The position numbers and the translations under genes are program-made. Of a DNA stretch of 64,000 nt, positions 29,272 to 37,505 are shown one piece after another (the first letter of the stretch is position 1; each line of letters opens with the position of its first letter). Where the stretch lies: assembly GCF_900107745.1 (NCBI RefSeq), contig NZ_FNRO01000005.1, positions 124,001 through 188,000 on the forward strand. The letters run 5' to 3'. The notes beneath the pieces were generated by a model, which made no database searches, was not told the origin of the DNA, and saw only the letters and a list, made by a program, of their open reading frames with translations. The DNA is from Variovorax sp. YR216. GTDB lineage: Bacteria > Pseudomonadota > Gammaproteobacteria > Burkholderiales > Burkholderiaceae_C.

Positions 29272-30597
29272 TCAGAGAATGAATCGAGAGAGATCTTCGT
29301 CGTGACTTAGTGCCGAAAGCCGCGCATCCACATAGGCGGCATCGATGCGCACCGACTCGCCGCCCAGGCGGGTGGCGTCGAAGCTGACCTCGTCGAGCAG
29401 GCGCTCCATGACCGTCGAGAGACGGCGCGCGCCGATGTTCTCCGTGCGCTCGTTCACCTCGAAGGCGATGCTCGCCAGGCGGGTGATCCCGTCGGGGGTG
29501 AATTCGAGGGTCACGCCCTCGGTCGCCAGCAGCGCCTGGTATTGCTTCACAAGGGAAGCCTGCGTCTGCGTCAGGATGCTTTCGAAATCCGACACCGAAA
29601 GCGATTGGAGCTCGACCCGGATCGGAAACCGGCCCTGCAGTTCGGGGATCAGGTCGCTCGGCTTGCTGAGGTGGAAGGCGCCGCTCGCGATGAAGAGGAT
29701 GTGGTCGGTGCGCACCACGCCGTACTTGGTGCTCACGGCCGTACCCTCGACCAGCGGCAGCAGGTCACGCTGAACGCCTTGGCGGGAGACATCCGCGCCC
29801 TGCCCCTCGGCGCGCGAGGCGACCTTGTCGATCTCGTCGATGAAGACGATGCCGTTCTGCTCGGCATTCTGGATCGCCTGGCTGCGAATCTCATCCTCGT
29901 TGACCAGCTTGGTCGATTCCTCGTCGATCAGGAGGCGCATCGCCTCGGAGATCTTGAGCTTGCGCGTCTTGCGCTTGCCGCCGCCGAGCTGGCCGAACAT
30001 GCCGCGAAGCTGCTCGGTCATTTCTTCCATGCCGGCCGGGCCCATGATCTCGAGCGGCATCTTGGCGTCGGCCAGCTCGATCTCGATTTCCTTGTCGTCC
30101 AGCTCGTGCTGGCGCAACTTCTTGCGGAAAGCCTGCCGCGTGGCGTTGCCGGTGTCGGAGGTGCTGCCGCCGTCCGGCAGGCGAGCGGGCGGCAGAAGCA
30201 CGTCGAGGATGCGTTCTTCCGCCCCATCTTCCGCGCGCATGCGGACCTTGGCACTCTCGGCCTCGCGCGTCTGCTTGACCGCGATTTCGGCGAGGTCGCG
30301 GACGATCGAATCGACGTCCTTGCCGACGTAGCCCACCTCGGTGAACTTGGTCGCCTCGACCTTGATGAACGGCGCATCGGCCAGCCGCGCGAGCCGGCGC
30401 GCAATCTCGGTCTTGCCGACGCCCGTCGGGCCGATCATGAGGATGTTCTTGGGCGTGATCTCCGCGCGCAGCTTTTCCTCGACCTGCTGCCGGCGCCAGC
30501 GATTGCGCAGCGCGATTGCCACGGCGCGCTTGGCCTCGGGCTGACCGACGATGTGGTTGTCGAGTTCGGAAACGATTTCCTGTGGCGTCATTGACAT
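29272..30597 (-). CDS. hslU: ATPase subunit HslU of the HslUV protease
   Basis: HslU (ClpY) is the AAA+ unfoldase that feeds substrates to HslV. The 441-residue protein begins [19 protein letters not shown], with the Walker A loop GPTGVGKTE at residues 56-64, the Walker B-type [13 protein letters not shown], a sensor-bearing C-terminal domain ([22 protein letters not shown]), and the HslV-activating C-terminal tail ending SRFIL. A GTG at 30609 overlapping the hslV stop would add four residues (MRPP), but the ATG at 30597 matches the E. coli start. It is expressed after hslV. Confidence 0.97.
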   Translation of the reverse strand: MSMTPQEIVSELDNHIVGQPEAKRAVAIALRNRWRRQQVEEKLRAEITPKNILMIGPTGVGKTEIARRLARLADAPFIKVEATKFTEVGYVGKDVDSIVRDLAEIAVKQTREAESAKVRMRAEDGAEERILDVLLPPARLPDGGSTSDTGNATRQAFRKKLRQHELDDKEIEIELADAKMPLEIMGPAGMEEMTEQLRGMFGQLGGGKRKTRKLKISEAMRLLIDEESTKLVNEDEIRSQAIQNAEQNGIVFIDEIDKVASRAEGQGADVSRQGVQRDLLPLVEGTAVSTKYGVVRTDHILFIASGAFHLSKPSDLIPELQGRFPIRVELQSLSVSDFESILTQTQASLVKQYQALLATEGVTLEFTPDGITRLASIAFEVNERTENIGARRLSTVMERLLDEVSFDATRLGGESVRIDAAYVDARLSALSHDEDLSRFIL

Positions 30598-30605
30598 GGG
30601 AGGTC

Positions 30606-31151
30606 TCACAGGCTTTCGATGGTGTGGTGCATGTTGGTGTAGATGCAGAGCTCGCCGGCAATTTCGAGCGATTTGCGGACGATCTGCTCGGCAGTCAGCT
30701 CCGTGCTGTCGAGGAGCGCCTTGGCGGCGGCCTGCGCGTAGGCACCGCCAGAGCCGATTGCGACGATTCCGTTCTCGGGCTCCAGCACGTCACCGTTGCC
30801 GGTGATGATCAGCGAGGTGGTCGCATCGGCCACCGCCAGCATGGCTTCGAGGCGGCGCAGCACGCGGTCGGTGCGCCAGTCCTTGGTGAGCTCGATCGCG
30901 GCGCGGGCCAGATGCCCCTGGTGCTTCTCGAGCTTGGCCTCGAAGCGCTCGAACAGGGTGAACGCGTCGGCGGTCGCGCCGGCGAATCCGGCGAGCACCT
31001 TGCCGTGATAGAGCCGGCGAACCTTGCGCGCGCTGCCCTTGATGACGATGTTGCCGAGAGTGACCTGGCCGTCACCGCCGATGGCCACCTGATCGCCGCC
31101 AGCGGTCTTGCGACGGACGCTGACGATCGTGGTTCCGTGAAATTGTTCCAT
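30606..31151 (-). CDS. hslV: Proteasome-like peptidase HslV
   Basis: HslV (ClpQ) is the threonine protease core. The 181-residue protein begins [14 protein letters not shown]; removal of six residues exposes the catalytic Thr-Thr. It also has [42 protein letters not shown], and [13 protein letters not shown], all diagnostic. A GATAAT hexamer ends only 5 bases before the ATG, so a leaderless transcript is likely; a sigma-32 consensus (CTTGAAA) is not seen nearby. HslU follows directly. Confidence 0.97.
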   Translation of the reverse strand: MEQFHGTTIVSVRRKTAGGDQVAIGGDGQVTLGNIVIKGSARKVRRLYHGKVLAGFAGATADAFTLFERFEAKLEKHQGHLARAAIELTKDWRTDRVLRRLEAMLAVADATTSLIITGNGDVLEPENGIVAIGSGGAYAQAAAKALLDSTELTAEQIVRKSLEIAGELCIYTNMHHTIESL

Positions 31152-31156
31152 GCGAC

Positions 31157-31162
31157 ATTATC
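31157..31162 (-). promoter_or_regulatory. Candidate -10 box of hslVU (leaderless)
   Basis: On the minus strand AAAGATAAT precedes the hslV ATG with only 5 intervening bases (GTCGC). No Shine-Dalgarno sequence can fit between box and start. The -35 region is GC-rich and unlike TTGACA. Confidence 0.45.
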
Positions 31163-31252
31163 TTTGGTCGCCCCCCGCCCTGCCGCGCTGCGGGTGGGCA
31201 CCCACCTCCGGCACGGGGCGATCAGGGCGGGCCCGGGCGGGCGACACCGGGC

Positions 31253-32812
31253 TCAGTCGCGCGTCTTGACGCTCGCGTGATCCGCGATGCCGATCACGCC
31301 GAAAAACGCCGCGATGAGGCGATGTGCGTCGGTGAACTGGACGCTCTGCCCACGTGCATGACGCGCCGTCACCCAGTTGAGCAACGTGCCCGCGGCAGTG
31401 AAGTCCATGCGGACCAGGGCCGCACAGGAGATGCTGGGCGCAGCCGTATCGCCGAGTTCGCCGTCGAGCCGCTGCCAGGTGGAAACGGACTCGCCGACGA
31501 GGTCGCCACTCAACGTCGCGCTGGCCGCCAACGGGGCCGGGCTCGACACGCCGTCCGACGCGAGCGCGAAGCCGCTGTTCGCCGGCCTTGCGGCCCTCGG
31601 GAGGTCGAGCAGCGGGGCGTAGTCGCCCTTGGGATCCTCCCAGGGCGGCGGCGACACCTCGTAGGTGATGCAGTAGTTGAGGGCAAGCAGTTCGAACTCG
31701 TCGGCCCGGTGCATCACGCGCAGGGCGGCCATGTGGAGCTGCCACCAGACCGCATCGACGCTGCGCTCGTTGGCCGGCGTCGCTTCAGCCAGGACCAGAA
31801 GAAGCTGGTCCGACCCAGCAAAGCGCAGCTGGACCGTCGAATCCGCCCAGTGATTGAACAAGGCGCGCAACGGCCCGGCCGCGTCGGCCTCGATGGTGTC
31901 GAGGGCTCTCCAGTCGAGCTTCCATGACGGGCCGGCCGCACCGAGCGCGCGCGTGAGGCCGATCAGCGCTTCGCGCGTGAGACGCGGCGGGCTGGCCCAA
32001 TCCGCGCCGGCCGGCTTCGGCGCATCGGACGGCGGCTGCACCGGCATGGCCGCGCGCACGGAATTCGCGAGCGCACGGAACGAGATCCAGTCGGGCGGCG
32101 TGCGCTTCATGCGCTGCGCGTAGCGGGTGCTCGTGGCGACGAACTTTTCGGCGTCGCCGGTGGCGCGGTAGAAGTCGAGCAGCGTGCGCCACGTGTCATC
32201 GTGGTCCCCCGTGGGACTGTCGGGCGCCAGCGCCTGAAGAAGGATCGCCTCGGCGCCGGCGTCATCGCCGTGGGCGAAGCGGATGGAGGCCTCCTCGATG
32301 CTGCCGTCGTGGGTCGGCACATCGGCGGTCGCCTGTGCGCCGGCAGCGCCGCCCTGCGGCACGCCCGGCACCGTGTCGGCGTAGGCGCGCGAGTGCTGCA
32401 CGGCCATCGGCGCGGCGGTCGCCTCTTCGGGGTTTTCCTCGGAGCGGCCGTTGCGCGCCTTCCACCACTGCTGCGACATCTGCTCTTCGATCTCGTCGAT
32501 CTTCTTGAGCGTGAGCGCCCTGCCCTCGGACTTGCCCGAGGTGCTGCTGACATTGAAGGAGGATGGCGTGGCTGCCGCATCGCGGCCACCCGCGGCCTCG
32601 CGCTGCCGCAGCTTGCGAAGCATGTCGAACTCGCGGCGGCGCACGAAGTCGTTGCGCTGCCGCCGCTCGATCATCTCCTTGAGCATTTCACGGCTGTAGC
32701 CGTTCTCGAGCGACGCCGAATCGTCGGCGTCGAGTTCCGACCAGTCCTTCAGCGGATTGCGTACGAACTTCGCGACCTTGGATAGCAGGCGGCCGGTTTC
32801 TTCCTTGCCCAT
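31253..32812 (-). CDS. Unrecognised 519-residue protein, possible C-terminal STAS-like region
   Basis: I do not recognise a named gene. The N-terminal 130 residues are charged and partly helical (REMLKEMIERRQRNDFVRRR, LTLKKIDEIEEQMSQQWWKA), followed by a low-complexity stretch and a helical middle region with TPR-like character (AHGDDAGAEAILLQALAPDS, TWRTLLDFYRATGDAEKFVA). The C-terminal 90 residues (SISCAALVRMDFTAAGTLLNW... DAHRLIAAFFGVIGIADHA) resemble a STAS-type domain in length and in the aliphatic-Asp-x-x-(Gly/Ala) pattern. It sits between hslV and dksA in the same orientation, 101 bp upstream of hslV, and follows dksA by 30 bp, so co-transcription with dksA is likely. Similar proteins occur beside dksA in Burkholderiales as I recall, but I cannot confirm this here. 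Confidence 0.65.
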   Translation of the reverse strand: MGKEETGRLLSKVAKFVRNPLKDWSELDADDSASLENGYSREMLKEMIERRQRNDFVRRREFDMLRKLRQREAAGGRDAAATPSSFNVSSTSGKSEGRALTLKKIDEIEEQMSQQWWKARNGRSEENPEEATAAPMAVQHSRAYADTVPGVPQGGAAGAQATADVPTHDGSIEEASIRFAHGDDAGAEAILLQALAPDSPTGDHDDTWRTLLDFYRATGDAEKFVATSTRYAQRMKRTPPDWISFRALANSVRAAMPVQPPSDAPKPAGADWASPPRLTREALIGLTRALGAAGPSWKLDWRALDTIEADAAGPLRALFNHWADSTVQLRFAGSDQLLLVLAEATPANERSVDAVWWQLHMAALRVMHRADEFELLALNYCITYEVSPPPWEDPKGDYAPLLDLPRAARPANSGFALASDGVSSPAPLAASATLSGDLVGESVSTWQRLDGELGDTAAPSISCAALVRMDFTAAGTLLNWVTARHARGQSVQFTDAHRLIAAFFGVIGIADHASVKTRD

Positions 32813-32842
32813 GCGCTTTGTCTCCGTCCGGCTCCCGCGGGA

Positions 32843-33742
32843 TCAGTCTCCGAACATCTTCTGCTTGAGCTCGCGGCGCTGCTGCGCCTCGAGGGACAGC
32901 GTCGCGGTCGGACGGGCCAGGAGGCGGCCGACGCCGATGGGCTCGCCGGTTTCGTCGCAGTAGCCGTAGTCGCCCGCGTCGATGCGCTGGATCGACTGCT
33001 CGATCTTCTTGAGGAGCTTGCGTTCGCGGTCGCGGGTGCGGAGCTCGAGCGCATGCTCTTCCTCGATCGTCGCGCGATCGGCCGGATCGGGCACGACCAC
33101 GGTGTCTTCACGCAGATGCTCGGTCGTCTCGCCGGCGTTTTCTAGGATGCCGCGCTTGAGTTCCTGCAGCTTCAGGCGGAAGAACGCCATCTGCTTGTCG
33201 TTCATGTATTCCGAATCCGGCATCGCGATGACTTCGGCGTCGGTCAGTTCCTCGGCGGACTTGGCCTTCCAGTTGTTCGCGAGCTTGGGGTCCTTCTTGA
33301 TCGCGACCGGCGGCGGCGGGACCAGCGGGTTGGACGAGGTCTGCACGAAGCTCGATTTCGCGGCGGTCGACGCGACCGCCTGCGGCATGGAGGGCACGGT
33401 CACCTGCGACAGCCGGGACGAAGGGCGCGCGCTGCGGGCGGGCACGGATGTGGCGGTTGCGGCAGGAGTCACCGTGGCGGTAGAGGATTCGGAGGCAGCC
33501 GTTTTTTTCATGGGAGTCGGTGGTGCAGATGGCACGGCGTGGAAACCGGCCGGTTTGGAGGACGAGGCGCCGGCAGTCGCCGCCTTGACCTTGCTCGTGG
33601 CGGAGGCCGTGGATGCGGCGGCGGGCTGGGCGGGCTTGGCAACTGAAGCCTTCTTCGCCGCGGGCACAGCCTGCTGGGCAACCGCCGTCTTCTTGACGGC
33701 AGGCTTCGACGCTGGCTTGGCGTTGGCGACAGGCTTCTTCAC
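32843..33742 (-). CDS. dksA: DksA-family RNA polymerase-binding transcription factor with a long N-terminal extension
   Basis: DksA binds the RNA polymerase secondary channel and, with ppGpp, adjusts promoter choice. The C-terminal 150 residues carry the DksA domain (YMNDKQMAFFRLKLQELKRG, then DPADRATIEEEHALELRTRDRE, the coiled-coil tip, and YGYCDETGEPIGVGRLLARP). The N-terminal 150 residues are a Lys/Ala/Pro/Ser-rich, probably disordered tail. Only one of the four zinc Cys positions of E. coli DksA is kept (YGYC; later positions are Thr or Ala). The GTG at 33742 (VKKPVANAKPAS) has AAGGAG nine bases upstream; an ATG at 33778 would add 12 residues. Gene order is cobW-like, dksA, 519-aa gene, hslVU. 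Confidence 0.9.
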   Translation of the reverse strand: MKKPVANAKPASKPAVKKTAVAQQAVPAAKKASVAKPAQPAAASTASATSKVKAATAGASSSKPAGFHAVPSAPPTPMKKTAASESSTATVTPAATATSVPARSARPSSRLSQVTVPSMPQAVASTAAKSSFVQTSSNPLVPPPPVAIKKDPKLANNWKAKSAEELTDAEVIAMPDSEYMNDKQMAFFRLKLQELKRGILENAGETTEHLREDTVVVPDPADRATIEEEHALELRTRDRERKLLKKIEQSIQRIDAGDYGYCDETGEPIGVGRLLARPTATLSLEAQQRRELKQKMFGD

Positions 33743-33793
33743 AGTGACTGGCTCCTTCGACGAACTCGAAACGCACATTCAATGGATGTCTCC

Positions 33794-33810
33794 CCCGTGA
33801 ATTTCACGGG
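33794..33810. promoter_or_regulatory. Perfect 17-bp palindrome upstream of dksA
   Basis: Eight-base arms CCCGTGAA and TTCACGGG flank a single T, centred about 60 bases upstream of the GTG start. It could be an operator for a dimeric regulator or a leader hairpin. Confidence 0.5.
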
Positions 33811-33969
33811 TGCTCGCCTACGGCGAACCCAAGGGTTATACCCCTGAAAACGACCCAAAAACGCACGCAGTCTTGTGCCGGAAGTCACACACCGCCCTAA
33901 AAGAAGGGCGGGGTGGCTCCCGTAACAGGCGCGCGATTGTATAGAGAAGTGAAGCAGGCCGGTGGGACA

Positions 33970-34045
33970 GCCCCCACGCCCCGCACTGCGTGTCGTCGCG
34001 GCCCCCCAAGGGGGCCCCAAGCCGGCCTGGGGCGGCCCGGCGCCG
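33970..34045 (+). repeat. Dispersed intergenic repeat, diverged copy R3
   Basis: It reads CCCCCACGCCCCGCACTGCG, TGTCG, a CCCCCCAAGGGGG hairpin, then GCCGGCCTGGGGCGGCCCGG. The outline matches R1 and R5 but identity is lower and the TTCCGCGG end is missing. It lies just past the stop codon of the CobW-like gene. Confidence 0.5.
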
Positions 34046-34048
34046 GCC

Positions 34049-35095
34049 TCAGACCAGACACTGCTCCAGGCCCTGCTCCAGGATCTCGCGCGGCAGGTCG
34101 ATGCCGATGAAGACCATTCGGCTGTTGCGCTTTTCGTCGGCCCCCCAGGCGGGGCCGAGATCGCTGCCCATGAGCTGGTGCACGCCCTGGAAGATCACCT
34201 TGCGCTCGGTGCCCTGCATGTGCAGCACGCCCTTGTAGCGCAGCATCCGCGGGCCATAGATGTTGACCACCGCGCCGAGGAAATCCTCCAGCCGCGCCGG
34301 GTCGAACGGCCGGTCGGCGCGATAGACGAAGCTCTTCACGTCGTCGTCATGGTGATGGTGATGGCCGTGCCCCTCGTGCTCGTGCGAGGGATGGTCGCAG
34401 TGCTCGCCATGCGCGTGGTCATGGTCGTGCTCGTCCTCTTCCTTGAGGAAGTCCGGATCGATATCCAGCTTGGCGTTGAGGTTGAAGCCCCGCAGGTCGA
34501 ACACATCCTTGAGCGGCACTTCGCCGAAATGCACCTTCTGTTGCGGCGCGCGCGGGTTCATGTGCTTGAGGCGATGGATCAGCGCATCGGTTTCGTCCGC
34601 GGCGACGAGGTCGGTCTTGCTGATGAAGATCTGGTCGGCAAAGCCCACCTGCCGGCGCGCTTCCTGGCGATCGTTGAGCTGCTGGGGCGCGTGCTTGGCG
34701 TCCACCAGGGTCAGGATCGAATCGAGCAGGTAGCTCTCGGCGATCTCGTCGTCCATGAAGAAGGTTTGCGCGACCGGGCCCGGGTCGGCCAGGCCGGTGG
34801 TCTCGATCACGACGCGGTCGAAGTCGAGCAGCCCCTTGCGCTTCTTGGCGGCCAGCAGCTGGAGCGCTTCCCGCAGGTCCTCGCGGATGGTGCAACAAAT
34901 GCAACCGTTGCTCATCTGGACGATCTGCTCCTTGGATTCGGTCACCAGGATGTCGTTGTCGATGTTCTCCTCGCCGAACTCGTTTTCGATGACGGCGATC
35001 TTCTGCCCGTGCGCCTCGGTCAGGATGCGCTTGAGCAGCGTGGTTTTGCCGGAGCCAAGGAAGCCGGTGAGGATGGTGGCGGGAATGAGGGCCAT
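34049..35095 (-). CDS. COG0523 (CobW/YeiR-like) GTPase with a His-rich metal loop
   Basis: The 348-residue protein is a G3E P-loop GTPase of the COG0523 metal-chaperone family. It has the Walker A loop GFLGSGKTTLLKRIL at about residues 10-24, the CxCC metal motif NGCICCTIRED, the switch-like ETTGLADPGP, and SKTDLV. A His/Asp-rich segment (DEHDHDHAHGEHCDHPSHEH, then GHGHHHHH) sits near residue 235-265, and a C-terminal CobW_C domain ends the protein. Such proteins are proposed to deliver zinc or other metals to client enzymes. It lies two genes upstream of hslVU and directly upstream of dksA. Metal and client cannot be deduced. Confidence 0.9.
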   Translation of the reverse strand: MALIPATILTGFLGSGKTTLLKRILTEAHGQKIAVIENEFGEENIDNDILVTESKEQIVQMSNGCICCTIREDLREALQLLAAKKRKGLLDFDRVVIETTGLADPGPVAQTFFMDDEIAESYLLDSILTLVDAKHAPQQLNDRQEARRQVGFADQIFISKTDLVAADETDALIHRLKHMNPRAPQQKVHFGEVPLKDVFDLRGFNLNAKLDIDPDFLKEEDEHDHDHAHGEHCDHPSHEHEGHGHHHHHDDDVKSFVYRADRPFDPARLEDFLGAVVNIYGPRMLRYKGVLHMQGTERKVIFQGVHQLMGSDLGPAWGADEKRNSRMVFIGIDLPREILEQGLEQCLV

Positions 35096-35104
35096 GAGTA
35101 TGAA

Positions 35105-35215
35105 ATCTCCCCCAGCCTCGCCCACTTCGTGTGGCTCTGCACCCCCTCTCCGGGGGCGCACCCGGCGGACCAGCAAAGCCGGTTCCGCGGGTGCCCTGGC
35201 CTGGGTTGGGCCAGT
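35105..35215 (+). repeat. Dispersed two-hairpin intergenic repeat, copy R4
   Basis: CCCCCAGCCTCGCCCACTTC GTGTGGCTC, a CCCCCTCTCCGGGGG hairpin, then CAAAGCCGGTTCCGCGG, in the same orientation as R1. It fills most of the gap between the rlmI-like and CobW-like genes, both on the minus strand. Confidence 0.75.
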
Positions 35216-35299
35216 TTCAGACGTTGTGGCGTAGCGGGTGGTTGTGAAAAATCGGAAGTTTAGCGATGCCTGTCGGGCGCGCTGGGGCCAGGGTCAAAG

Positions 35300-36502
35300 C
35301 TATTTGCGCACGACGACCAAGCCTTTCAAGTACTCCCCCTCGGGGAACTCGATGGTCATGGGGTGGTCGGGCGCGGCGCCGAGCCGTTCGGTGATGTAGC
35401 CGTCCACGCCGGCATCGATGCCGGCCGAGGCCACGATCTTGTGGAAAAGATCCGCCCCGATGCCGCCGGAGCACGAGAAGGTCAGCAGATGCCCGCCCGG
35501 CGCGAGCAGCTTGAAGGCCTGGCGGTTCAGGTCCTTGTAGGCGCGCGCGGCCCGTTCGGCGTGCGCGACGGTCGGCGCAAACTTCGGCGGGTCGAGCACG
35601 ATGGCATCGAACGTCCGGCCTTCGTCGACGAACCGGCGCAGCGAGGCATTGACGTCCGCATCGAGGAACTCTGCCTGGGCATCGTCGAACCCGTTGAGCG
35701 CCAGATGGGCGCGTGCACGATCCAGCGCTGGCAGCGACGAATCGATCGAGATGAGCTCGGCCCCGGAGACCGCGCCCGCCGATTTCAGCCCCGCCAGCGC
35801 GGCGACCGTGAAACCGCCCGTGTAGCAGAAGCAGTTGAGCACGCGCCGGAACCGGCGCCTCGCCGCCAGTTCGGCGAAGCGCTTGCGGCTGTCGCGCTGG
35901 TCCAGGTAGAAGCCGGTCTTGTGGCCGGTCGCGACGTCGAGGCCCAGGCGCCATTCGTGCTCGCGGATCGTCAGCTCGGTCTCGCCATGGCCGCGCAGCC
36001 AGCCGGTGACCGGAGGAAGTCCTTCGCGCTCGCGACCGCTGGCGTCGGAGCGCTCGTAGAGCTTCTGCAGGCCGGTGGCCGCCAGCAGCGCATCCGCCAG
36101 AGCGCCCTTCCAGCGCTCGACCCCGGCCGAGAGAAACTGCGCGACCAGCGTATCCCCGTAGCGGTCGACGATCAGCCCCGGCAGCCCGTCGGCCTCGCCA
36201 TGGATCAGCCGCACGCCGTCGCTCTGCAGGTCGAACAAGCCACGCGCCCGGGCCGCACTGGCCACCCGGGCCGTGAAGAAGGCGGAATCGATGCGCTGCT
36301 TCTCGTCGAAGCTCCAGGCCCGCGCTCGAATCTTGGAATTGGGGCTGAACGCAGCCCAGGCGAGGAACTTGCCGTCGCCCGATTCGATGCGCACGGTCTC
36401 GCCCGCATCGGCGCCGCCCTTGGCGATGGCGGATTCAAAGACCCATGGATGGCGCCGCAGCAGCGAGCGCTCCTTGCCCGGTCGAAGACGGAGGACTTTC
36501 AT
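35300..36502 (-). CDS. RlmI-like 23S rRNA cytosine-5 methyltransferase
   Basis: This 400-residue protein has an N-terminal PUA-like region (MKVLRLRPGKERSLLRRHPWVFESAI) and a C-terminal class I SAM methyltransferase with VLNCFCYTGGFTVAA (motif I) and FDAIVLDPPKFAPT (motif IV, DPPKF), the pattern of RlmI-type m5C methyltransferases; E. coli RlmI methylates C1962 of 23S rRNA. The ATG at 36502 overlaps the xerC stop by ATGA and gives the MKVLRLRPG start typical of the family. It ends the dapF-DUF484-ydcF-xerC operon. Its exact target base is not provable from sequence. Confidence 0.88.
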   Translation of the reverse strand: MKVLRLRPGKERSLLRRHPWVFESAIAKGGADAGETVRIESGDGKFLAWAAFSPNSKIRARAWSFDEKQRIDSAFFTARVASAARARGLFDLQSDGVRLIHGEADGLPGLIVDRYGDTLVAQFLSAGVERWKGALADALLAATGLQKLYERSDASGREREGLPPVTGWLRGHGETELTIREHEWRLGLDVATGHKTGFYLDQRDSRKRFAELAARRRFRRVLNCFCYTGGFTVAALAGLKSAGAVSGAELISIDSSLPALDRARAHLALNGFDDAQAEFLDADVNASLRRFVDEGRTFDAIVLDPPKFAPTVAHAERAARAYKDLNRQAFKLLAPGGHLLTFSCSGGIGADLFHKIVASAGIDAGVDGYITERLGAAPDHPMTIEFPEGEYLKGLVVVRK

Positions 36503-37491
36503 GATTTGCTGCTCTTGATCTTTCTTTCGGCCGCGAGCGGCTTTTGCTCGTCCCGGGCGCGCGCGCGCGGATGGGCGGCGTCGTAGGCTCGCGCGAGATG
36601 CTGGAAATCCAGCCGCGTGTAGACCTGCGTGGTGGAGATGTTCGCGTGGCCCAGGAGCTCCTGCACGGCGCGCAGGTCGCTGCTCGATTGCAGCACATGG
36701 CTCGCAAAGGAATGGCGCAGCATGTGCGGATGCACCGGCACGGCGAGGCCAGCTTTCAGGCTGCGCTGCCGCAGCTGCTTCCACGCCGACTGCGCCGAGA
36801 AGCGCAGGCCGTTGCGGCCGATGAACAGCGCCGCCGCATGGTCAGGGTCGCGCAGCCGCGCCGCCTCGATGGCCGGACAGTCGTCCCGCACCGCGAGCCA
36901 GGCATGCAGGGCTTCGGCCGCCTTGCGACCCACGGGCACGATGCGGCGCTTGCTGCCCTTTCCGAGGACGTTGGCTTCGGCCGCATCGAGGTCGACCCAG
37001 CCACGTGCCGTGGGGCTCGGACGCACGTCCAGCCCGGTCAACTCGCTGACGCGCAGGCCGCAGCCGTAGAGCAGCTCGACGATGGCGCGGTCGCGCGCCT
37101 CGGTCCATGGGTCGGCTTCCGGATCGTGGAGATCGGCGAGCTGGACCGCGTCATCGACCGCGAGCGCCTTGGGCAATGGCCGATCCGCCTTCGGCGCGTG
37201 AACGTCCTGCACCGGGTTCGATCCCACGAGCCCTTCATGGCCGAGCCAGCGATAGAAACTCCGCCAGCACGACAGCACCAGCGCGATGCCGCGCGACTCG
37301 CGCCCGGCACCGTGGAGCTGGGCCATCCAGCGCCGCACATGCGCGGTCTGGACCTTGTCGAGCGCGACCCCGGCGGCCTCCGCCTTCTCGGCAAGCGTTT
37401 TCAGATGGATGCTGTAGAGCTCCACGGTGCGAGCAGCGAGCCGGCGCTCGACACGCACGTATTCGAGGTATTTCTCAATCGACTCGGGCAA
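36499..37491 (-). CDS. xerC: Site-specific tyrosine recombinase XerC
   Basis: XerC with XerD resolves chromosome dimers at dif. The 330-residue protein has an N-terminal SAM-like core-binding domain (SIEKYLEYVRVERRLAARTVELYS) and a C-terminal catalytic domain with ARDRAIVELLYGCGLRVSELTG (Arg), KGSKRRIVPVG (Lys), HPHMLRHSFASHVL (HxxR) and LGHANISTTQVYTRL (His and the nucleophile Tyr). The TTG at 37491 has GGAG seven bases upstream and gives the family N-terminus; earlier codons in the open frame are unrelated. Its stop overlaps the rlmI-like start. xerC after dapF/yigA-type genes is a conserved proteobacterial order. Confidence 0.94.
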   Translation of the reverse strand: MPESIEKYLEYVRVERRLAARTVELYSIHLKTLAEKAEAAGVALDKVQTAHVRRWMAQLHGAGRESRGIALVLSCWRSFYRWLGHEGLVGSNPVQDVHAPKADRPLPKALAVDDAVQLADLHDPEADPWTEARDRAIVELLYGCGLRVSELTGLDVRPSPTARGWVDLDAAEANVLGKGSKRRIVPVGRKAAEALHAWLAVRDDCPAIEAARLRDPDHAAALFIGRNGLRFSAQSAWKQLRQRSLKAGLAVPVHPHMLRHSFASHVLQSSSDLRAVQELLGHANISTTQVYTRLDFQHLARAYDAAHPRARARDEQKPLAAERKIKSSKS

Positions 37492-37505
37492 CGGATATCT
37501 CCGAG

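Larger units (their letters stand above)
33743..34048. other. Upstream region of dksA (306 bp): hairpin, palindrome and repeat R3
   Basis: From the dksA start outward it holds a palindrome (33794-33810, CCCGTGAA-T-TTCACGGG), a GC-rich hairpin (33892-33911, CCGCCCT and AGGGCGG with a six-base loop), a possible minus-strand -10 box (TACAAT, 33936-33941), and repeat copy R3 (33970-34045). If that -10 is used the dksA mRNA has a leader of roughly 190 bases with both structures in it. No small protein gene is convincing here. Confidence 0.55.
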
